64,000 nt of DNA from Bacillota bacterium (GTDB lineage Bacteria; Bacillota; Clostridia; Peptostreptococcales; Anaerovoracaceae): contig JAFYYP010000026.1 of NCBI GenBank assembly GCA_017557505.1, positions 62,001 through 126,000 of the forward strand, read 5' to 3'. The notes beneath the pieces are model-generated. The model saw nothing but the letters and a program-made list of their open reading frames with translations, was not told where the DNA came from and did not search any database. A program made the translations under genes and the position numbers. Positions 15,031 through 23,441 of this stretch are shown piece by piece. Every line of letters starts with the position of its first letter. Position 1 is the first letter of the stretch.

Positions 15031-16242
15031 ATGCAACACTTGAAAGATTTAAAACACCTCATCTATTTCGAGGACTTGCTGCAGGAGGCCAACAACAAAC
15101 TCGTGCAGCAGGCGCAAGCCGATGGCAAGGTCTGCGTCGCCTACGTCTGCGAAAATACCCCCGAGCCTCTGCTCAACCTGCCGGGGACGTTCTCCGCGCG
15201 TCTGCGCGCGCCCCGCACAGGGTCCATCGACGTATCCACGTATTATCTGACGAGCTTTCTCTGCGAATACAGCAGGGCGCTTTTGGAGCGCGCGATCGAA
15301 GGCGGCTACAACTTCGCCGATTGCGTCATCACGCCGGACGGCTGCTCGATGATGAACCGCTGCGTCGAAAACATGGAGCTGCTGAAGGCTATCTCGAAGG
15401 ATAAGGAGAAGTTCTTCTATCAGTACATGGAGATCCCCATGAAGTCCGACGACAACGGGCTGAACCTCTATGTGCTGCAGTGTAAGAATCACATCTTAAA
15501 GCCGCTGAACGAAGTCTACGGCATCGATATCTCCGAAGAAGCGATCCGCAAAGCGGTCGCGGAGCACAACCACATCTGCGAGCTGATTAGGGCCATCGGC
15601 GATTTCCGCAAGGGACCCAAGCCGAGGATCACGGGCTATGAGTTCGCGGTCATCACGCTGGTAAGCTACGTGGCGCCGAAGTACCTGATCGCCCCGCTGC
15701 TCGAAGAGACGCTCGACGAACTGACCACCCGCGAACCGGACGAAACGAGTCCGTTCCGCGCCAGAGTCGTCGTCGTGGGCTCTGAAGTCGACGATACCGA
15801 CTTCATCAAGCTCGTGGAGGAATCCGGCGCCTACGTATGCGCCGACCGGTACTGCTACGGGTCGTTCCCCGGACGCGTGCCCATCCTGCTGAACGACGAA
15901 GAGGACGCGCTCACCCAGATCTGCCGGGCGTACATGAAGCGCGGCCAGTGCCCGCGGTACATGAACACCGAGAAGATGGACGGCCGCCGCCAGTACGTCG
16001 CGGACCTCGCGGAAGAATACGGCGCGGACGGCATCATCTACCAGCAGATGAAGTTCTGCGATCCCTGGGCGTACGAGAAGATGCTCGGGTCACACATCTT
16101 GAGAGAAGACTTCGGCTACCCCGTGCTGGCCGTGGACCGGCCGTACGCGATCGCAGGCTCCGGCCAGATGCGCACGCGCGTGCAGGCGTTCGTGGAGAGC
16201 ATGGAGATCAAGAAGATCCAGGGAGGTGCGGACAATGGCTAA
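15031..16242 (+). CDS. 2-hydroxyacyl-CoA dehydratase-family subunit (HgdB/BcrC-like)
   Basis: A 403-residue protein from the ATG at 15031, which has GGAAAGGAGG just upstream. It has the family look: N-terminal cysteine near 'YVCENTPEP', ITPDGCSMMNR, RITGYEF and C-terminal 'CADRYCYGSFPGR', 'QMKFCDPWAYEK', with conserved cysteines for a [4Fe-4S] cluster. The family removes water from (R)-2-hydroxyacyl-CoA, or reduces aromatic acyl-CoAs, by ATP-driven radical chemistry. It overlaps the second subunit by 8 bases. No HgdC-type activator or CoA-transferase is next to it, so the partner must be elsewhere. The substrate is unknown. Confidence 0.82.
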   Translation: MQHLKDLKHLIYFEDLLQEANNKLVQQAQADGKVCVAYVCENTPEPLLNLPGTFSARLRAPRTGSIDVSTYYLTSFLCEYSRALLERAIEGGYNFADCVITPDGCSMMNRCVENMELLKAISKDKEKFFYQYMEIPMKSDDNGLNLYVLQCKNHILKPLNEVYGIDISEEAIRKAVAEHNHICELIRAIGDFRKGPKPRITGYEFAVITLVSYVAPKYLIAPLLEETLDELTTREPDETSPFRARVVVVGSEVDDTDFIKLVEESGAYVCADRYCYGSFPGRVPILLNDEEDALTQICRAYMKRGQCPRYMNTEKMDGRRQYVADLAEEYGADGIIYQQMKFCDPWAYEKMLGSHILREDFGYPVLAVDRPYAIAGSGQMRTRVQAFVESMEIKKIQGGADNG

Positions 16243-17800
16243 GGAAATTGGAAAAGACCGCCTCGGTGATTTTTACAAAGAGGGCAGCAAAGTCCGCAGA
16301 CGCCGCGAATGGCGCGGCGTAAAGGACACGCTGTACGATTATTCGCGCTGGCTGAAGATCATGATGACCCTCGGCAAGTTCGTGGCAAAGCCCCGCAACG
16401 TCAAGGCCATGCTGCGCTACCGCTGGATGGCGAACTTCCTGGCCGTGCCCATGATGGTCGACCGCCACACACAGGGCCTGCGCGGCGAATATCTGCGCAT
16501 GTGCCACGTGGAGCAGGACCTGATCATCGACGACGTGGCAAAACTGCTGGACAACCTGTTCCGCGGTGACCGCCGCATCGGCAACGATACCGAGTTTTCC
16601 AAGAAGGTCGTGCTCGTGGATGAAAACGAGATGACCGCTGTCATGATGGGCTTCCCCTCGCTGAAGTGCCTGTCGCGCGAAACGCCTTCCACCTACGTCT
16701 CCGTGCTGCTGAACCAGCACGCCATGGAGCACTATCTGGATGTCGCGCAGGAGTTCGGTCTGGCGTCCGACGTGTGCCCGATGCCTGCGGCGGAAGCGGG
16801 CGTCTCCATCGACGACGACGCGCCTGTCTTAGGCGCCTGCGCCATCCAGTGCAACACGACCTGCGACGGCTCGCTTTTGGGCAACGGCGTCATCTCCAAG
16901 CGTCTGGAAAAGGAAGACGGTATCCCCGTGTTCCAGCTGGCAGCGCCGCTGCGCCACCGCGAAGACGACGTGCAGGAATACGCGGCGCAGGAGATCCGCA
17001 ACGCCATCGCGTTCGTGGAAAAGCACACCGGCGTCAAGTGGGACTGGCAGGCGTACTTCGAATGCGCGAAGCGGGTCAACTACGCGACAAAGTGCCGCAT
17101 GGAATGGCTCGATATGAACCGCACCGACTATCCGCAGGTGTTCGGTTCCAACCTCGCGCTGTACACGGAGACCAACTACATGGCCATCTGCGGACGCGTG
17201 GCGGACTTCGAAAAGGCCGACCGCAAGCTGACGAAGCTGGCGAACCAGGCGTACGAGAAGCGCATGCGCGCTGCGAAGGAATACCGCCACAGGGCGATCG
17301 TCTGGGGCGTGCAGAGCCACTTCTACATGGACTTCCTGGTATGGCTTCTCAACTGCTGGGGCATCGTGCCTCTGACGGACATGCTCTCCATGGTGTCCAC
17401 GAAGATGATCGCAGAAGAAGATACGCCTGAGAACCGCGAGCAGGCCGTCTACGACATGGCCTGGCTGACCGAGAATATGATCATGAGAAACCGCACGCAC
17501 GGCGGCTACCGCGTGCTGCTGGACGAGCTGTGGGAATTCACGCAGGAGTTCAACGCGGACATGGTCATCCTGTGGGAGCACATCAACTGCAAGGCGCTCG
17601 ACGGCATGCACGGCATGTTCGAGGATCGCGCAAGAGAACTGGGCGTCAACCTGGTCTGGGTGGATCACGACCTGTTCGATCCGCGCATCATCTCCCGCCA
17701 GGGCGTCCGCGACCAGATCAACCTGTACATGCGCACGGTCATGCGCGAAGAACCGCTCGATCCGACGCTCGAAGTGCTGCCGGACGAGAATTCGTGGTAA
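16235..17800 (+). CDS. 2-hydroxyacyl-CoA dehydratase-family subunit (second, larger)
   Basis: A 521-residue protein, longer than typical dehydratase alpha subunits (about 420-480). The start at 16235 has GGGAGG upstream and overlaps the preceding gene. Recognisable features include GACAIQCNTTCDGSLLGN (cysteines near 200-210), 'MDFLVWLLNCWGIVPLTDML' and an ending 'VDHDLFDPRIISRQGVRDQI' like the C-terminal helix region of HgdA/BcrB-type subunits. It presumably forms a heterodimer with the upstream product, each subunit binding an Fe-S cluster. The N-terminal ~100 residues do not resemble family members I know. Confidence 0.75.
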   Translation: MAKEIGKDRLGDFYKEGSKVRRRREWRGVKDTLYDYSRWLKIMMTLGKFVAKPRNVKAMLRYRWMANFLAVPMMVDRHTQGLRGEYLRMCHVEQDLIIDDVAKLLDNLFRGDRRIGNDTEFSKKVVLVDENEMTAVMMGFPSLKCLSRETPSTYVSVLLNQHAMEHYLDVAQEFGLASDVCPMPAAEAGVSIDDDAPVLGACAIQCNTTCDGSLLGNGVISKRLEKEDGIPVFQLAAPLRHREDDVQEYAAQEIRNAIAFVEKHTGVKWDWQAYFECAKRVNYATKCRMEWLDMNRTDYPQVFGSNLALYTETNYMAICGRVADFEKADRKLTKLANQAYEKRMRAAKEYRHRAIVWGVQSHFYMDFLVWLLNCWGIVPLTDMLSMVSTKMIAEEDTPENREQAVYDMAWLTENMIMRNRTHGGYRVLLDELWEFTQEFNADMVILWEHINCKALDGMHGMFEDRARELGVNLVWVDHDLFDPRIISRQGVRDQINLYMRTVMREEPLDPTLEVLPDENSW

Positions 17801-17815
17801 AGGAGGGTAGGACAG

Positions 17816-17983
17816 ATGAAAAAGACCTGCAAGTTTTTCTTAAAATTCCTGGGCGTGCTGTTCCTGCTCTTTACCGGCACGTTCCTCGTCTATCTCTTCA
17901 ATCTCGACATGAAGCTGACCGCAGCGCTGGAACCGCTGTTCTTGAAGCACTACGACAAGATCGAGAGAGACAGGCATCTGTAG
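17816..17983 (+). CDS. 55-residue single-pass membrane protein
   Basis: A short frame with a strong AAAGGAGGG 10 bases before the ATG and a terminator directly after. The product begins MKKTCKFFLKF and has one hydrophobic segment (about 11-29) and a charged C-terminus ending DKIERDRHL. It sits 15 bases after the dehydratase subunit and is likely co-transcribed. It could anchor or modulate the complex, but this is guesswork. Confidence 0.65.
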   Translation: MKKTCKFFLKFLGVLFLLFTGTFLVYLFNLDMKLTAALEPLFLKHYDKIERDRHL

Positions 17984-17997
17984 ACTGAAAGCATGAA

Positions 17998-18030
17998 AAA
18001 TCGCGCGCCGTCAAGACGCGCGGTTTTGTG
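17998..18030. terminator. Bidirectional intrinsic terminator
   Basis: A 10-bp stem with one wobble (17998-18007 with 18017-18026) and a 9-base loop, A-rich to the left and GTTTTG to the right, between converging genes. Confidence 0.8.
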
Positions 18031-18041
18031 TTGCGCAGAAC

Positions 18042-19397
18042 CTATTTCAGCCCCTGCCAGACTAAGAACAAAATCAGGATCGGCAGGATGAACTGGAAGT
18101 AGAACTTCAGGCCTCTTGCGAACTTCAGGCCTTTGCCTTCGTTGCATTCCTTCAGGAAGTTGTCGAAGCCCCAGCCGTAGCGCGTGACGCAGAACAGCAG
18201 GAAGATCATCGAACCGATCGGCAGCAGCAGGTTGGACACGATAAAGTCTTCGCTGTCTAAGATGTCCCCGCCGCGGATCAGGTGGATGTTGCTCCAGACG
18301 TTGTAGCCGAGCACGCAGGGAATGGACAGCACCCAAACGAGGATGCCGTTCATGATGACGGACACTTTGCGGCTCATACCGAACGTATCGATCGAGAACG
18401 CCGCGATGTTCTCGAACACCGCGATGACTGTCGAGAAGCTTGCGAAGCACATGAACAGGAAGAACAGCGTACCCCAGATGCGGCCGCCGGCCATGTTCAC
18501 GAAGATGTTGGGCAGGGTCACGAAGATGAGTCCGGGACCCGCGCCGGGTTCGACGTTGAACGAGAAGCAGGCCGGGAAGATGATGATGCCTGCCATGATC
18601 GCCACGAACGTATCGAGCAGCGTGATGCGCACCGCTTCGCCGGGCAGGGAATTCTCCTTCGTGATGTAGGAACCGAAGATCTCCATGGAGCCGATACCCA
18701 GGGACAGTGTGAAGAACGCCTGGTTCATGGCCGCCGTCGCGACCTTGCCGATGCCCATCTCGTTCGCTCTTTCGATGCTCGGCAGCAGGTAGAAGCGCAT
18801 GCCTTCGCCCGCGCCGGGAAGCGTCAGGCTGTGAATGCCCAGGACGACCATCAGGCCGAGCAGCGCGAGCATCATCACTTTCGTGACCTTCTCCACGCCG
18901 TTCTGGATGCCGCCGCCGCAGACCGTAAAGCCGAGGACGACGTTCACCGTCATCCAGATCAGCATCAGCTTCGGATTTCCGAGCATGCCGCCGAATACGC
19001 CGCTGACCTCTTCCGCGCTCATACCGGGCGTGAACTCGCCGGTCAGGAACTTCCAGAAGAAGCAGAACATCCAGCCCGAAACGGTGGTGTAGTACATCAT
19101 CAAAAGATAGTTGCCCAGCATGCACAGCCAGCCGTGGATGTGCCATTTCGCGCCGGGCTTTTCGAGCGTCTGATACGCCTTGATCATGCTCTGGCGGCTG
19201 CCGCGGCCGACCGCAAGCTCCATCACCATGACGGGGATGCCCATGATGACCAGAAACAGCAGATAGTACACCACGAAGATGCCGCCGCCGTTCGCCCCGG
19301 TCACGTAGGGGAACTTCCAGACGTTGCCGATGCCGATGGCGCAGCCCGCGCTTACGAGCAGGAAGCCGAGTCTCGATTTAAAATTTTCTCTTTCCAT
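18042..19397 (-). CDS. Neurotransmitter:sodium symporter (NSS/SNF) family amino acid transporter
   Basis: A 451-residue membrane protein with about 11-12 hydrophobic segments. TM1 is 'FLLVSAGCAIGIGNVWKFPYVTG' in part, with the unwound G-x-G-N-x-W-x-F-P substrate/Na+ site of LeuT, and TM6-8 contain FFTLSLGIGSMEIFGSY. It probably imports an amino acid with Na+. The start at 19397 follows a leader with no good Shine-Dalgarno (only AACGGT), and an intrinsic terminator hairpin lies between its apparent promoter (19473-19501) and the start codon. This suggests regulated read-through. Confidence 0.88.
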   Translation of the reverse strand: MERENFKSRLGFLLVSAGCAIGIGNVWKFPYVTGANGGGIFVVYYLLFLVIMGIPVMVMELAVGRGSRQSMIKAYQTLEKPGAKWHIHGWLCMLGNYLLMMYYTTVSGWMFCFFWKFLTGEFTPGMSAEEVSGVFGGMLGNPKLMLIWMTVNVVLGFTVCGGGIQNGVEKVTKVMMLALLGLMVVLGIHSLTLPGAGEGMRFYLLPSIERANEMGIGKVATAAMNQAFFTLSLGIGSMEIFGSYITKENSLPGEAVRITLLDTFVAIMAGIIIFPACFSFNVEPGAGPGLIFVTLPNIFVNMAGGRIWGTLFFLFMCFASFSTVIAVFENIAAFSIDTFGMSRKVSVIMNGILVWVLSIPCVLGYNVWSNIHLIRGGDILDSEDFIVSNLLLPIGSMIFLLFCVTRYGWGFDNFLKECNEGKGLKFARGLKFYFQFILPILILFLVWQGLK

Positions 19398-19423
19398 AAA
19401 TAGTACCGTTAAAAATGCTGATA

Positions 19424-19458
19424 AAAAAGGAAAAGGCCGGTCCAAAATCGGACCGGCC
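19424..19458 (-). terminator. Intrinsic terminator in the leader of the symporter gene
   Basis: A perfect 9-bp stem (19435-19443 with 19450-19458), 6-base loop, then on the minus strand TTTTCCTTTTTT (19434 down to 19423). It ends transcripts of the upstream ABC genes, but it also lies downstream of a promoter for the symporter. Confidence 0.82.
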
Positions 19459-19472
19459 GACTTACGCGTACC

Positions 19473-19501
19473 ATTGTAGCACAATCGTTTTACGCGTTAA
19501 A
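19473..19501 (-). promoter_or_regulatory. Putative promoter upstream of the leader terminator
   Basis: On the minus strand TTTAAC (19496-19501), 17 bases, TACAAT (19473-19478) with a TGTGC extension. Transcription would start near 19466, just before the terminator hairpin. Confidence 0.5.
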
Positions 19502-19525
19502 GTGTTAATTACAAATGTTTGCGGT

Positions 19526-21079
19526 TTATTCGACTTCCTTGATGCCTTCCAGGATCTTCTCTCTGGAACGGCGCTTCGGGTCGATCTTGATCTGCACGCG
19601 GGTCACGAGGGAGACCAGCACCCACTCCAGGATGAAGTAGACGATGGCCACCGCGATGAGTGCGAAGAACGCCTGATACGTGCGGCTGCGCACGAGGTCG
19701 CCGACCTTGGTAAGGTCCATGACCGCGATGTAGCCGACGACGGAGGTCTCCTTGATGAGGGAGATGACGTCGTTCTTGTAGATCGGCAGGAAGTGCTGCG
19801 CGGCCTGCGGCAGCAGGATGCGGAAGAAGCTCTGCGTGTCAGAATAGCCCAGCGCCTTCGCCGCCTCCGCCTGACCGCGGTGCACCGCGTTGTTGCCGAC
19901 TTTCAGCATGTCGAACATGCTGCAGCCGAAGATGAGCGTAAAGCCCAGGATCGAGATCGCCGTGATGTGCGAGCTGTTCGCGAAGATGATGAAACTGAGG
20001 ATCATCAGGAACACGACCGTCGGGATGCCGTGGATGAAGCCTCCGAACACGTCCATGATCTTGTTGGCCGTCTTGTTGCCGTGGCGGCAGAGCATGTAGA
20101 CCGCGAAGCCGAACAGCGTGCCGAACGCGACGGAGCACACGGTGATGAGCAGCGTGGTGCCGATGCCCTGGGCGAACAGCTTCCAGCGTTCCTCCTTGAT
20201 GAAGGTCTTGTAGAAGCTGTCCCTGATGCCGTCCAGGAACTGCGGGCCGTCCTCGTATTCGCCCATCAGCACGAACACGATGTCGCAGGAGTAGTACGGG
20301 TCGGTGAGCACGGAGGCCTCGGCGCGTTCCTCGTCCACGACGATGTTCATGCCGAAGTCGTACTTGCCCGCGATGACGGCCGGAGCGATGGAGTCGAATT
20401 CCATGGCGTGGAACTCCCAGTCGTAGCCGTAAGCTGCGCAGAAGTTCATCATGAACTCCACGTCGTAGCCGGAGAACTCGCCGTTGCTTTCGAACGAGAA
20501 GGGTTCGTACCCGCCTTCGATCGCGATGTGCACGGTGCCGTTCTCACCGGTCGTCTCGGGCACGGTCTCGATCACGCAGGTGTCGGGGTTCCAATGGATG
20601 ACCCAGTAGTCGTACAGCGCATCCAGCCAGCCGCTTGCGCGGCCGTCCGCGATGAATTCCTGCATCTCGGCGAGCAGTCTGTCCTGTTTAGCGTTGTTGC
20701 CGACGATGACCGCGAAGTCGCTCGTGCCCACGGCTTCTTCCAGGCGCACCAGTTCGGGATGTTCGTAACGCTGCGCGTAGAAGCCGACTTCCTCGATGAG
20801 GTAGGCGACGATCTTGTTGGAGCGCAGGGCTTCGATCATGTCGTTGGGCATCTTGTAGTAGTACCAGGTCTCGCCTTCGAGGTCATCCTTGATGTGGTCC
20901 TCGTACAGCACGCCGGTCTGTACGCCCAGGTCCTTGCCGTTCAGATCTTCGATGCTCGTGATGCCGCTCTTGGTCGGCGCCTGCGCAGCAAAGATTGCGG
21001 CAGGGAAGGCCAGGAACGCGCCGGCTGCGACGGCCAGCGCCAGGATCAGGGATGTCAGTCGTCTCATAGTGTTTCTCAT
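19526..21079 (-). CDS. Amino acid ABC transporter: substrate-binding domains fused to permease
   Basis: A 517-residue protein from the ATG at 21079 (GGGAGG upstream, 2 bases after the ATPase stop). Residues 1-32 form a signal peptide/anchor. Residues 35-165 look like one lobe-like SBP_bac_3 segment. Residues 183-275 begin a second, with VHIAIEGGYEPFSFESNGEFSGYDVEF. Residues 300-517 are a BPD_transp_1 permease with the EAA loop 'EAAKALGYSDTQSFFRILLP'. Joining receptor and channel in one chain, as in GlnPQ systems, tethers the receptors at the membrane. The second binding domain is shorter than a normal SBP, so ligand binding may be partly degenerate. Confidence 0.83.
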   Translation of the reverse strand: MRNTMRRLTSLILALAVAAGAFLAFPAAIFAAQAPTKSGITSIEDLNGKDLGVQTGVLYEDHIKDDLEGETWYYYKMPNDMIEALRSNKIVAYLIEEVGFYAQRYEHPELVRLEEAVGTSDFAVIVGNNAKQDRLLAEMQEFIADGRASGWLDALYDYWVIHWNPDTCVIETVPETTGENGTVHIAIEGGYEPFSFESNGEFSGYDVEFMMNFCAAYGYDWEFHAMEFDSIAPAVIAGKYDFGMNIVVDEERAEASVLTDPYYSCDIVFVLMGEYEDGPQFLDGIRDSFYKTFIKEERWKLFAQGIGTTLLITVCSVAFGTLFGFAVYMLCRHGNKTANKIMDVFGGFIHGIPTVVFLMILSFIIFANSSHITAISILGFTLIFGCSMFDMLKVGNNAVHRGQAEAAKALGYSDTQSFFRILLPQAAQHFLPIYKNDVISLIKETSVVGYIAVMDLTKVGDLVRSRTYQAFFALIAVAIVYFILEWVLVSLVTRVQIKIDPKRRSREKILEGIKEVE

Positions 21080-21081
21080 GG

Positions 21082-22188
21082 CTACTGATCCTCCCATCTG
21101 AAGCTGATCTTCGTGTGGTTGTTGTACCACTTCGGCGAATTGATGATCTCCTCGTCGACGAGCGTGGTCGTCGGCTCGGCCAGGATGGTATTGAACAGGG
21201 CGTTGTCCGAATCGTGCGGATCGAAGTGTTCGCCTGCGTATTTGAGTTCGAGAGACAGCACGTCGCTCTTTTCGGAATAGTCGATCTGGACGAAGATGTT
21301 CGGCTCGGTGTGCAGTTCGAACAGGTTGTTGACGCAGATCTCTTCCAGCGCCAGCTGCAGCTTGGACGTACGCTCGTTTTCGATCAGCAGCTTTTCGGCA
21401 TAGGCCTGCAGCTCGTCGATGATCGGCTCGAAGTCGTAGTCCGAGCTTTCGATGCGGTAGCTGAGCGTGGAAAGTCTCTGAATGAATTTACGGGTGTTGT
21501 ACTGGCGTGGCTCTTCGAAGATCTGCTTGGGCGTTCCTTCTTCGTAGATGCCGCCCTCGTCCATGTACCAGACGCGGTTGGAGATCTTGCGTGCGAAATC
21601 CATCTCGTGGGTCACGATCATCATCGTGCGGCCGGTCTTTGCGATCATGCGGATGATGGACTGGACTTCGCCGATCATGGAGGGGTCGAGCGCGGACGTG
21701 GGCTCGTCGAACAATATGATCTCGGGGTCCATGGCGAGCGTGCGCGCGATGGCGATACGCTGCTGCTGACCGCCGGACAGCTCATCCGGATACGAAAGGG
21801 CTTTGGACGACAGACCGACCTTAGACAGCAGGTCCATGGCTTTGTCGTAGGCTTCCTGGCGGCTGCGTCCCAGCAGGGTAATCTGCGGGTTCATGATGTT
21901 CTCGATGACCGTCAGATGCCCGAACAGGTTGAAGGACTGGAACACCATGCCCATCTTTTTGCGCACTTCGTTCAGGTCGCACTTGCCGTCGTTGATGACC
22001 TGGCCGTCGACGATGATCTGACCCGAAGTGGGCGTCTCGAGCATGTTGATGCAGCGAAGCAGGGTGGATTTGCCCGTGCCGGACGGGCCGATGACCGCGA
22101 TGATGTCCCCGCTGTTGATGACAGCGTTGACGTCTTTCAGAGGCGTGGTGTCCTCGTACTCTTTTCGCAGGTGTTTGATCTCGATCAT
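21082..22188 (-). CDS. Amino acid ABC transporter ATPase with C-terminal HATPase-like domain
   Basis: A 368-residue protein; normal members of the GlnQ class are about 240-250. Residues 1-240 are a complete ABC ATPase: Walker A GPSGTGKST (34-42), signature LSGGQQQR (137-144), Walker B with DEPTSALDP (161-169) and H194. Residues 245-368 are extra. They show LQLALEEICVNNL (277-289), like the N-box helix of RsbW/SpoIIAB-type anti-sigma kinases and histidine-kinase ATPases, and LKYAGEHFDPHD (315-326), like the G1 box 'D-x-G-x-x-F-D-P'. It could sense nucleotide state or regulate a partner. It is the first gene of a two-gene operon. Confidence 0.85.
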   Translation of the reverse strand: MIEIKHLRKEYEDTTPLKDVNAVINSGDIIAVIGPSGTGKSTLLRCINMLETPTSGQIIVDGQVINDGKCDLNEVRKKMGMVFQSFNLFGHLTVIENIMNPQITLLGRSRQEAYDKAMDLLSKVGLSSKALSYPDELSGGQQQRIAIARTLAMDPEIILFDEPTSALDPSMIGEVQSIIRMIAKTGRTMMIVTHEMDFARKISNRVWYMDEGGIYEEGTPKQIFEEPRQYNTRKFIQRLSTLSYRIESSDYDFEPIIDELQAYAEKLLIENERTSKLQLALEEICVNNLFELHTEPNIFVQIDYSEKSDVLSLELKYAGEHFDPHDSDNALFNTILAEPTTTLVDEEIINSPKWYNNHTKISFRWEDQ

Positions 22189-22227
22189 TCACGTTCTCCT
22201 TTAAAATCATCCAAAAAAGGTAAGCAA

Positions 22228-22256
22228 AGCATAAGGCCTGAGGGGGTAAAAGTCAA
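22228..22256 (-). promoter_or_regulatory. Promoter of the ABC transporter operon
   Basis: On the minus strand TTGACT (22251-22256), 17 bases, TATGCT (22228-22233). The -35 lies inside the palindrome at 22247-22265. A clear AAAGGAG ribosome site follows before 22188. Confidence 0.65.
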
Positions 22257-22274
22257 TGACTTTTATGTTACAAT
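22247..22274. promoter_or_regulatory. 19-base perfect palindrome overlapping divergent promoters
   Basis: TAAAAGTCA (22247-22255), one central base and TGACTTTTA (22257-22265). It covers the -35 of the minus-strand ABC operon and lies directly upstream of TACAAT (22269-22274), the likely -10 of the plus-strand redox operon, whose -35 (GTAAAA) is poor. One bound dimer could repress one operon and activate the other. Confidence 0.72.
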
Positions 22275-22304
22275 GTTGGTAGGAAAAAACGAAAGGAGAC
22301 AGCG

Positions 22305-23432
22305 ATGGAAAACTACCTTGGCAAAGACACGAAAAAGCTCGGCTTCGGATTGATGAGACTGCCCAAAAACGGCGAAGAATTCGACCTGCCGCAGATCTGC
22401 GACATGGTCGACAAGTTTCTGGAAGCGGGCTTTACGTATTTCGATACGGCTTTCGTTTACAACGGAAGCGAAGAAGTGACCCGCAAAGCTCTCGTGGAAC
22501 GCCACCCACGCGAAAGTTACACCCTGGCGACGAAGCTCGCGGCGTGGAACAAGTGCGAGACGAGGGAAGACGCGATCGCGCAGTTTACGACGTCCCTCGA
22601 ACGCACCGGCGCAGGGTATTTCGATTATTATCTGCTGCACAACCTCGGCGAACAGCGCACGAAGGTCTATGAGGACTTCGGCATCTGGGATTTCGTGAAG
22701 GAGAAGAAGGCCGAGGGCCTGATCCGCCACATCGGCTTCTCGTTCCACGCTTCGGCAGAGGAACTGGAGGAGATCTTAAAGGCTCACCCCGAGGCGGAGT
22801 TCGTGCAGCTTCAGATCAACTACGCGGACTGGGAGAGCCCGCGCATCCAGTCGCGCAAGTGCTACGAGGTGTGCCGCAAGTACAATAAACCCGTCGTGAT
22901 CATGGAGCCCGTGAAGGGCGGCCTGCTCGCAAATCCTCCCAAGCCCGTGGAAGAGATTTTCAAGGCGGCGGAACCTGAGAGCTCGTGCGCGTCGTGGGCC
23001 GTACGGTTCGCGGCGGACCTGCCGGGGCTCATCACCGTGCTGTCCGGCATGAGCACGACAGAGCAGGTCGAGGACAACGTCTCGTTCATGAAGACGTTCG
23101 AAGGCCTGACGGAGGGTCAGCGCGAAACGCTGGACAAAGCCCGCGAAGCCATGGCGGCCATCCCCATCATCCCGTGCACGACCTGCAACTACTGCGCGAA
23201 GGTCTGCCCGATGAACATCGGCATCTCCGGCACGTTCAACGCGACGAACACGCTCACCGTTTACGGCAGCATGAAGAATGCGCAGGACGACATCGGCTTC
23301 CAGGTCAAGGGCCGCGGCAAAGCGATGGCGAACGAATGCATCAAGTGCGGCGCCTGCATGGAGGTCTGCCCGCAGCATCTGAATATCCCCGACCTGCTCG
23401 AGGAGTGCTGCGAGAAGCTGGGCATCGAATAG
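22305..23432 (+). CDS. Aldo/keto reductase with C-terminal 4Fe-4S ferredoxin domain
   Basis: A 375-residue protein. The AKR barrel has the tetrad D47, Y52, K77, H112 (YFDTAFVYNGSEE, ATKLA, LLHNL). After about residue 285 there are two cluster motifs, CTTCNYCAKVCP and CIKCGACMEVCP, the first with an additional helix between. This architecture is common in anaerobes and probably shuttles electrons between a carbonyl or alcohol and ferredoxin-like carriers. AAAGGAG sits 7-8 bases before the ATG. It leads an operon with a racemase-like enzyme, a rubredoxin and a NimA-like flavoprotein, so a redox or detoxification role is likely; the substrate is unknown. Confidence 0.9.
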   Translation: MENYLGKDTKKLGFGLMRLPKNGEEFDLPQICDMVDKFLEAGFTYFDTAFVYNGSEEVTRKALVERHPRESYTLATKLAAWNKCETREDAIAQFTTSLERTGAGYFDYYLLHNLGEQRTKVYEDFGIWDFVKEKKAEGLIRHIGFSFHASAEELEEILKAHPEAEFVQLQINYADWESPRIQSRKCYEVCRKYNKPVVIMEPVKGGLLANPPKPVEEIFKAAEPESSCASWAVRFAADLPGLITVLSGMSTTEQVEDNVSFMKTFEGLTEGQRETLDKAREAMAAIPIIPCTTCNYCAKVCPMNIGISGTFNATNTLTVYGSMKNAQDDIGFQVKGRGKAMANECIKCGACMEVCPQHLNIPDLLEECCEKLGIE

Positions 23433-23441
23433 GAGGACAAC

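Noticed and set aside
18282..21088. Long plus-strand open frames (373 and 557 codons) opposite the NSS and ABC genes
   Set aside because: The products are low-complexity (His, Asp, Val, Arg) and antisense to well-conserved membrane proteins; no start signals.
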